A stretch of DNA of 25,160 nt, from positions 1 to 25,160 of IMG/VR virus record IMGVR_UViG_3300036814_000619; one strand, 5' to 3'. The notes beneath the pieces are model-generated. The model was not told the origin of the DNA and searched no databases. It worked only from the letters and a program-made list of their open reading frames with translations. The stretch's first letter is position 1; the number at the start of each line of letters is the position of its first letter. The position numbers were made by a program, and so were the translations under genes. Below, one piece after another: positions 19,274-25,160 of the stretch. Source of the DNA: a virus.

Positions 19274-21925
19274 CTAGTCCGAGTAACTAACTTCGATTGT
19301 GATACTTTGCATCTCAATCGTGTACGGGTTGTTGTGGGTAATGCTAAGTGTTGGACTCGTTCCGTATAGCCCAAGCACTGGCACATCTTCCCAACCATTT
19401 ATTGCAGAAGGAGCTGGGCCGCTAATCCAAGGCATTGACTGCAAGGAATACTTATCGACCACAACCCCACGAGTGTTGTTCAAGTAAAGCATCGCTCGAT
19501 CATAACTTCTCTTATGACCATGCGTAGAACCTGATCGACCCTGGATATCCAGGACAGCCGGTGCCATCGTGAATGTGAATGGCAAACCAACCACCGCTAA
19601 AGTAAATCCAGACGCTGCGGAACTGATATCCACAGTACCTTCTGAGGAAACAACAAACTCACCAAGGTAGTATTGTGCGTCTACTAAGACCTGTACGGTC
19701 TCTCCGACTAAATGGGTCAAGCCTGTGATGGTTGTTCCCGAACCAGTTACAGACTTCTGCGAATCCAACACCGCTGTTTCTGTAAAAGCCTCCAGGGAAT
19801 ACTGTGTAGAACCATCAATAACTCTAGACATCACCATGTATACAGAGTCGTCCCGAGTCCCTGAAAGAGATGTCACGACAGCCATGTCCCAAACTCTAGA
19901 GGTAGTCGCTGTGTCATAGTTCGTCGGACTCCACCCTAATACACTGTTTTGCCGGTTATAGGTCATGATGTCGAGTTGACCAGCGTTGCCCATGCAGAAG
20001 AGAAATGGATCAGGGCTATGGGCGAATACCAACTTCTGCGCTCGTTTTGTGGGCGACCAGAGATGGTCCGCTAAATCAGTCAGGTCAGCACTCTGGTATC
20101 TATCAGAGGATTCAGTGTAAGCCATCTCTCGGATTCCTTGGCCGCCTCGTGGTACAAACCCGATTGAGGGACCCATGTGGATGGCCTGGGAATTGTTACT
20201 TCCGTATTGGCTTTGGAGATCTACCGAGAGGTTTGTAGATGTTAAAGGCTGGCCTGACAGCTTATATTCAGAGAAGTCTGAACCTATCAGTAAGTCCTGC
20301 TGGGACACCATCCATCGGATTCTGTTACCAACATTGTTGGAGATCTTAAACAATAATCCTTGGTCGTCGTTCGGTCCTTGTTGCCAGTCGTCTGGTTCTC
20401 CACTACGGCTACTCGCGATAAGGTTTTGATAATCATTACTGAAACCAGCCATGAACACGCGGCCCTGGTGACTAGCTCCAACGGCGGGGTATCCAGTGGC
20501 TACGCTGAATCCGTAACCCCAGTTGAAGGTAGGCCCATAGTAAGACCTTGAAGTACCTTCAATGCATTCATAATCATAAGCATCTGTACGAGCATTACAC
20601 CTCGCCCTGCCGTCAGAAGCGAAGACAGATCCACCTAGTGTTGCGGTTCCCCCGGTACCGTCGAAAACTGTTTCATGACCATCAGGGAGGAAATCCGGGG
20701 TGGAAGAAAAGACATCAAAATTTCCGGAAACAATGTTAGCACCGGGTGCGTCCCCTCGGGGAAATACAGCCACTTCAGGGATCTTCTCCCTTTTCGGAAT
20801 CTTTGTCACGACGACATCGTATGTACCAGCGGTGAAGACTGTGTCGCTGAGTGACCATCCCACTAGGTAGCAAACAGCGGTGTTCGCTACAGTATCAATC
20901 GAGTGAATCCATAAAACGGCGGTGTCCCACGCAGCGTCGTAGAGTCCCCTGCGAACTGTTAAAACTTTCCCAACATACGAGTTGTCCAAGGTGATTGGGA
21001 TGTTGCTTAAAGTACCAAAATCACCCCGGGTCGCACCTGACCATGAACAGCCAGCCCATGTGGTGTCAGGAATGTACGGTCCAGTCCAATCGTTAGGGTC
21101 TTCGCCCATCCCGTTGGTGATCCTATGGCAAGTAAATGTAGTTGGGCTATTGAATCTCTCCATTCGGACCCAACACGAAATACCATTGAACTGCGTTTCA
21201 CCTTCGACTATCCCAAACTCGTCCCGGAACTTAGAAGCACCGCCGAGCCGCCAAATAGAACCAGCATCTTCTGGCCTGAATAAGTCCTCTGTAGATTCCA
21301 CCTTGCATCGAAGGTTTAATCCTGCTGGATTTTGACCCTGGTTCGGGATCGGTTGCTCTGGCATCGAAATCCCCACTTTAGGTTTGTAGGACTTCAATTG
21401 CGGAGAGCCACCTACTATCGGCGCAATGCCAAATTCGTAGGTAGCGGGAGTGCCATACTTCTTCTCGAAATAAAGGGGCGGACTCGATGGGGTATAAATG
21501 TAGACACGGTTATTGTGCTGGAAATGGGTGACAGCATCGCCGGCTGGCAGGGCACCTAGAGGATGGTAAGCACCTGTGTCATCTCCACTCGCAGGGTAAG
21601 GACCATGTGTTCCAGAACCACCCCAATCAATCTTCACGCCGTCCTTATAGACATAAAGCTTCCCACGATCTGGGGCGACTGAATACGCAAAGACTAACAG
21701 GTAGTCACCATCTGACGCAGAGTACGGAACGAGATGCGCCCTTACATTACCTTCGATAGCATCAATGTGTTTGATCCCAGGACGACGACGAACACCGCCA
21801 GTCCTTGTAAGAACTCCGTTCTTTAAGGTCTTGCAACCCTGACGAACTTGATCTGAGCTGCCCATCCCTAAAACTCTAGGGCTGAGTTCCCCGAAGGAAA
21901 AGCGTTCTTGTGGAATCCAAACCAT
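19274..21925 (-). CDS. Tail tubular protein B (T7 gp12-like nozzle)
   Basis: The N-terminus has the hallmark of this family: FSFGELSPRVLG (about 9-20), then KNGVLTRTGGVRRRPG (about 35-50) and a beta-rich body with repeated YVYKDG/VYIYTPS-type strands. At 883 residues it is close to T7 gp12 (794). The protein forms the lower tail nozzle and binds the A-type adaptor encoded just upstream. The start is behind GAGGAGAT, which overlaps the stop of the fusion gene. The gene order A, B, gp14, gp15, gp16 follows T7. Confidence 0.85.
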   Translation of the reverse strand: MVWIPQERFSFGELSPRVLGMGSSDQVRQGCKTLKNGVLTRTGGVRRRPGIKHIDAIEGNVRAHLVPYSASDGDYLLVFAYSVAPDRGKLYVYKDGVKIDWGGSGTHGPYPASGDDTGAYHPLGALPAGDAVTHFQHNNRVYIYTPSSPPLYFEKKYGTPATYEFGIAPIVGGSPQLKSYKPKVGISMPEQPIPNQGQNPAGLNLRCKVESTEDLFRPEDAGSIWRLGGASKFRDEFGIVEGETQFNGISCWVRMERFNSPTTFTCHRITNGMGEDPNDWTGPYIPDTTWAGCSWSGATRGDFGTLSNIPITLDNSYVGKVLTVRRGLYDAAWDTAVLWIHSIDTVANTAVCYLVGWSLSDTVFTAGTYDVVVTKIPKREKIPEVAVFPRGDAPGANIVSGNFDVFSSTPDFLPDGHETVFDGTGGTATLGGSVFASDGRARCNARTDAYDYECIEGTSRSYYGPTFNWGYGFSVATGYPAVGASHQGRVFMAGFSNDYQNLIASSRSGEPDDWQQGPNDDQGLLFKISNNVGNRIRWMVSQQDLLIGSDFSEYKLSGQPLTSTNLSVDLQSQYGSNNSQAIHMGPSIGFVPRGGQGIREMAYTESSDRYQSADLTDLADHLWSPTKRAQKLVFAHSPDPFLFCMGNAGQLDIMTYNRQNSVLGWSPTNYDTATTSRVWDMAVVTSLSGTRDDSVYMVMSRVIDGSTQYSLEAFTETAVLDSQKSVTGSGTTITGLTHLVGETVQVLVDAQYYLGEFVVSSEGTVDISSAASGFTLAVVGLPFTFTMAPAVLDIQGRSGSTHGHKRSYDRAMLYLNNTRGVVVDKYSLQSMPWISGPAPSAINGWEDVPVLGLYGTSPTLSITHNNPYTIEMQSITIEVSYSD

Positions 21926-21928
21926 TGT

Positions 21929-24900
21929 CTATCTCCTCACATCAAGCAATGAAGTGGACGAGAACATCCGAGGACTACTCTCTTGACCGTCCACTCCTTT
22001 AGCCGCTAACAATGCGTCAGCTGCCCGTTGAGCGATGTATGCCTGTTCAGTAGGAGGCTTACCAAAGTTTGTCGCAACATGAGCAGCGAGGGCTAGCCCC
22101 ATTGCATGAGCAACTAATGGAGACAACAAACCAATGTCGGCTCCAATATCCATCACATACTCTAAGGAAATAGTCCCCTCATTCGACAGCAAGCAACGCT
22201 TTAATATCGGTGGGGTGGCTCCGTCACTTACGACTTCGATCTCCCACTGATTCTGGCCCATACCACCGTTCGGTTGCATCGGAAGACCATTAATCGTTAA
22301 TGCTCTCAAATAGTCAGTAGGTAGGTTATATGCCTTTGCCCAGCGCGGGCCAGATGGGGCAACAGCATCGCCAGCAGAGTCGTTGAAAGTTTCCAGGTCA
22401 ATCGTTCTCTTTGCCCCATTCCATGCGTGGTCTGCTAGGAACTGAGCGCGGAAACCACCTTCCCATACAGTGTTCAACAAAATCGCCTGGGAAGAACCAT
22501 CACTGGTAGTCCCGATGGTTCCAACTCCTAGTTCAACTAACGCAACATTCCAGATTTGTACTACTGTCACAGCTTCTCCTTCATTTAAAAGCGGAGCCGA
22601 AATGCTCCCTATTCCGTCGATAACTGCTCCGCCGGGCAAGGTGCCGGTCAAGCCAGTGCCCAAAGAACCAACCCCGTCGATAACTACTTGTGCGAAAAAA
22701 CGGCTTCCATTGCCTTGGCCCACTGAGGCAGAACTTGAAAAAGATGCTTCAAGGTCTCCAACGAAATCTCTCGCGCCACCCGTGGACGATGCAGTAGTTG
22801 ATACAGTTCCTGATACCGGAACTGTTGCGCCAAATGTCACTGATACCGTGTCAACCACTATACATGAAATAGAAATCGGGATCTGCGACTCACTCGTGGT
22901 AGCCGAGATTCCATGAACAGATACTGATTTCTGTAACGGATCTGACGGTCCTACTGGTTGACGACCAGAAGAAACCACCATCGCTGCGGAGATTGACACT
23001 GACTGAGACGGCAGGATCCTCGTAGCCGTTGCTGACACATGGGCGATAACCGCTTCCAGGACACTAGGAGCCAGGTCGTTAACGCTCGTGGAAGACGATG
23101 CGCTTATGGTCGCTGCCGATGATGCCGGCCTTGAATAATCTACAGTAACGGCAACTGATCCGGTCGAGGAAAGACTTGCAGCCCCCGTACCAAACTGACC
23201 TAACTCTCCTGTTACGGTTGAAATCACACTAGCAAAGGCCGAGGCGGGCCTCGAGAAGACCATGGAAAAGGACACTGTTGGTCGGTCGAATGTCATAGAT
23301 GCAGTAGGTGTCTCGACACCAGCTACTGTCCCTACAGCGGTCGAGACGAGCGTAGCAGCGGAGGTCGCCGGCAACTCGTAGATCACCGATACCGTGGATG
23401 TTGGCAAGGTAAAGCTAGCGTCAGAAGTGGCGGTTCCCTGATAGGCAAGGGCGGCGATGGTCGAGGAACCGATGGTTGCTGCGCCGGATGCGGTCCGGGT
23501 GTAGGTCACCGCGCCGACCGTGCCGGTAGCCGAAGAGACTACCGAAGCCGCAGCGGTAGCGGAGCCAGCGAACGACGCAAGGGCGATGGTCGCCGAACCG
23601 ATGGTCGCTGCACCGGATGCGGTCCGGGTGTAGGTCACCGCTGCCACCGTGCCGGTAGCCGACGAGACTACCGAGGCCGCGGCGGAGGCCGGGGCTGCGA
23701 ACGACGCGCTGCCCGAAGCGGTCGCCGAGAGGATCCCCTCCAGGAAGGTCGAGTGGGGAAAGACCACAAACTCCACGACAGCCACGGTCGAGGAACCGAT
23801 GGTCGCCGAGGCGGATGCGGCACGGGTGTAGGTCACCGCTGCCACCGTGCCGGTGGCCGAAGAGACTACCGAAGCCGCAGCGGAGGCCGGGGCTGCGAAC
23901 GCCGCGCGGCCCGAAGCGGTCGCCGAGAGGATCCCCTCCAGGAAGGTCGAGCCATCCGAGACCACAAACTCCACGAACGCCACGGTCGCCGAGCCGATGG
24001 TCGCCGAAGCGGCTACCGACTGGGGAACTGGTCCGCTCGATTTCTCCTTGAAGAAGAGCGACATCGAAACGCCGCCGTTATGACTTTGGGTACTAGGGGT
24101 GCTGACCCATCCATAATAAGTAGACCCAGTCGTTGACCAGTTTGCATCCATATTAGAGAACGCACCTGAGCCAGTATATTTCTTGAAGAACCAAGAAGCA
24201 GTATGTGCAGCCGCTGCGTTGTCTTCAGAATGTCCGCCTTTTGTCGTACCGCTCGTAGGCCAAGTTTGGGCGAGTGTATCCACCTCAGTTCCGCCCGCTG
24301 GTACATTGTTAATGCTAGAAGCAGGAGCTGCCGGGGGGTCTATTTGTTGGCGACGACGAACAGTGGAGCAAAAAACATTCATAAACTCATCGCCAACATC
24401 TGTTGAGTTCCATGAACTATCCGTTGGCTTGTTCCACCGCCGATAGACCAATTTCGCCATCATTGTCATTGATGATTTGCAAGAGGCTTGCATCGACGAG
24501 ATCGTAGCCGTTGAATTGTCTGCTCCTCGAATGACAAATACCCGCAAAGTTCTAGGGCAACTCCCTCCGCCAGTGGCAGATACATCCGTATAAGAAAGCT
24601 GTTGATTCGTCAGGGCATGGCTACTCGTGATTGGAAGAACCCAGAGGCCACCAGCCTGTCGGCCACCGGAAGAGGAAGTGGAACGGAGATAACCGAAGTC
24701 AAGAAAGTCGGTGGTAATACCAGTTGTGCCTGAAGAGTTAGTGTAGGTTGCGACTTGATTGAGGATGTGTGAGTTGCCATTGCCAGGGTTTAACGCATTA
24801 TTTTGCCGCTCCTCTGAGTGCATTAAGACAAGGAAGTCTCCGGCTAAGAGCGTGTTAGGAGCAGATCCATTGATTGAATCAATAGTCAGGTGGAGAATAC

Positions 24901-24961
24901 CTGTATTCCGACCATCTGATGAACCTCCTACGGCTCTTAGGTCAAGAACTTCCAATGCCAT
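21929..24961 (-). CDS. Adhesin-like repeat protein fused to tail tubular protein A
   Basis: The last 215 or so residues (about 797-1010) form a complete tail tubular protein A. They have VQIWNVALVELGVGTI with DGSSQAILLN at its start, HAWNGAKRTIDLE (845-857), RWAKAYNLPTDYLRALTING (873-892), LEYVMDIGADIGLLSP (933-948) and DGQESSPRMF (991-1000). T7 gp11 is this domain alone (about 196 residues). Here it follows a 310-residue N-terminal domain with a GDFLVLMHSEER motif. After that comes a Ser/Ala/Thr/Val-rich beta repeat region (about 316-720) including 66-residue tandem units, and a short repeat (VIDGVGSLG and VIDGIGSIS, 760 and 780). The A domain sits in the portal-proximal tail ring, so the N-terminal part probably projects from the tail base. 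The gene upstream overlaps by no bases, with the stop two bases before. Confidence 0.75.
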   Translation of the reverse strand: MALEVLDLRAVGGSSDGRNTGILHLTIDSINGSAPNTLLAGDFLVLMHSEERQNNALNPGNGNSHILNQVATYTNSSGTTGITTDFLDFGYLRSTSSSGGRQAGGLWVLPITSSHALTNQQLSYTDVSATGGGSCPRTLRVFVIRGADNSTATISSMQASCKSSMTMMAKLVYRRWNKPTDSSWNSTDVGDEFMNVFCSTVRRRQQIDPPAAPASSINNVPAGGTEVDTLAQTWPTSGTTKGGHSEDNAAAAHTASWFFKKYTGSGAFSNMDANWSTTGSTYYGWVSTPSTQSHNGGVSMSLFFKEKSSGPVPQSVAASATIGSATVAFVEFVVSDGSTFLEGILSATASGRAAFAAPASAAASVVSSATGTVAAVTYTRAASASATIGSSTVAVVEFVVFPHSTFLEGILSATASGSASFAAPASAAASVVSSATGTVAAVTYTRTASGAATIGSATIALASFAGSATAAASVVSSATGTVGAVTYTRTASGAATIGSSTIAALAYQGTATSDASFTLPTSTVSVIYELPATSAATLVSTAVGTVAGVETPTASMTFDRPTVSFSMVFSRPASAFASVISTVTGELGQFGTGAASLSSTGSVAVTVDYSRPASSAATISASSSTSVNDLAPSVLEAVIAHVSATATRILPSQSVSISAAMVVSSGRQPVGPSDPLQKSVSVHGISATTSESQIPISISCIVVDTVSVTFGATVPVSGTVSTTASSTGGARDFVGDLEASFSSSASVGQGNGSRFFAQVVIDGVGSLGTGLTGTLPGGAVIDGIGSISAPLLNEGEAVTVVQIWNVALVELGVGTIGTTSDGSSQAILLNTVWEGGFRAQFLADHAWNGAKRTIDLETFNDSAGDAVAPSGPRWAKAYNLPTDYLRALTINGLPMQPNGGMGQNQWEIEVVSDGATPPILKRCLLSNEGTISLEYVMDIGADIGLLSPLVAHAMGLALAAHVATNFGKPPTEQAYIAQRAADALLAAKGVDGQESSPRMFSSTSLLDVRR
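23492..24016 (-). repeat. Tandem coding repeats, 198-base units
   Basis: Two near-identical 198-base units (23819-24016 and 23621-23818) are followed by a shortened 129-base copy (23492-23620) and degenerate copies further on. Each full unit encodes 66 residues with ATIGS at the start, STFLEGILSATASG in the middle and ASVVSSATGTVAAVTYTR at the end. The short copy lacks the middle block. High nucleotide identity between the first two units points to recent duplication or homogenisation. Base composition is more GC-rich than the neighbourhood. Confidence 0.8.
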
Positions 24962-24962
24962 A

Positions 24963-25160
24963 TCATGCCACCGTCAACTCTACGGTCAGTGTCCCTGGAT
25001 TCTGGCACTTCGTTACATACAGGTTGACCATTTGATGGTCAGTTACCGACTCACTTATTGTAGGATCTAAGCCGTATGACGAGGTGCAAATAATGTCGTT
25101 GGCGAGCATATAGGTAGACGGATAAGGATCAGAAGATTTATACGGGTGTGCGGCTGGAAG
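24963..25160 (-). CDS. Unknown protein, C-terminal 65 residues, cut by window edge
   Basis: On the - strand an open frame enters at the right edge and ends in TGA at 24965-24963, one base before the fusion gene ATG region. The visible end is beta-rich and polar (LYVTKCQNPGTLTVELTVA), in keeping with a virion protein. In T7 the capsid gene precedes the A-type tail gene, but 65 residues are too few to say whether this is a capsid, decoration or tail protein. No start is visible. Confidence 0.6.
   Translation of the reverse strand, partial: LPAAHPYKSSDPYPSTYMLANDIICTSSYGLDPTISESVTDHQMVNLYVTKCQNPGTLTVELTVA

Noticed and set aside
23649-24136. Several long + strand ORFs opposite the repeat region
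   Set aside because: They are Ala/Glu/Arg-rich shadows created by the GC-rich repeats of the - strand fusion gene, lack ribosome binding sites and repeat with the same period.
1-25160. Search by eye for tRNA genes, CRISPR arrays, insertion sequences and integrase/attachment sites
   Set aside because: None was recognised; no regular spacer-repeat array, transposase, integrase or T-loop consensus was seen.

Overview
The window looks like part of the genome of a tailed, podovirus-like bacteriophage. It carries a T7-type series of tail and ejection proteins: a tail tubular protein A domain, tail tubular protein B, and gp14-, gp15- and gp16-like internal virion proteins. It also carries a phage recombination pair (YqaJ/lambda-type exonuclease plus RecT), a Gp88-family protein and a phage-type C5 cytosine methyltransferase. 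Genes are packed tightly, often with ATGA or TAATG overlaps. There are no rRNA or tRNA genes, insertion sequences or CRISPR repeats that I can see. The host cannot be named from the sequence.

Layout. Positions 1-645 hold no convincing long gene but are crowded with inverted repeats, a G7/C9 pair and a candidate promoter; this looks like a control region or origin. From 646 to 7373 all genes lie on the + strand. First comes a run of small early-type genes: tiny membrane proteins, a stand-alone RadC/JAMM domain, Cys-rich small proteins and Gp88. Next comes a recombination block: an unknown 291-residue protein, exonuclease, and RecT with an extra C-terminal region. It ends with a PD-(D/E)xK-like endonuclease that has no canonical start in its own frame. 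From 7321 to the right edge all genes lie on the - strand, read from right to left. In transcription order these are an unknown partial gene, a 1010-residue adhesin-like/tail tubular protein A fusion, tail tubular protein B, gp14-, gp15- and gp16-like ejection proteins, a two-gene membrane/lipoprotein (spanin- or holin-like) cassette, several small proteins, the cytosine methyltransferase region and a 207-residue unknown. The two transcription units converge and overlap by 53 bases at 7321-7373.

How it works together. The + strand genes would act early, in DNA recombination, repair and host takeover. The - strand genes build the tail and ejection machine, prepare lysis and modify the phage DNA. 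The most striking locus is 7937-8957. The catalytic half of a C5 methyltransferase (motifs I to VIII) lies in one frame. The target-recognition and motif X half lies in another frame that stays open through almost the whole catalytic half. Both start codons sit behind one ribosome binding site (ATGaATG). In the overlap both frames carry recognisable family signatures. The endonuclease at about 7041-7373 is a second locus where frame use is unusual.
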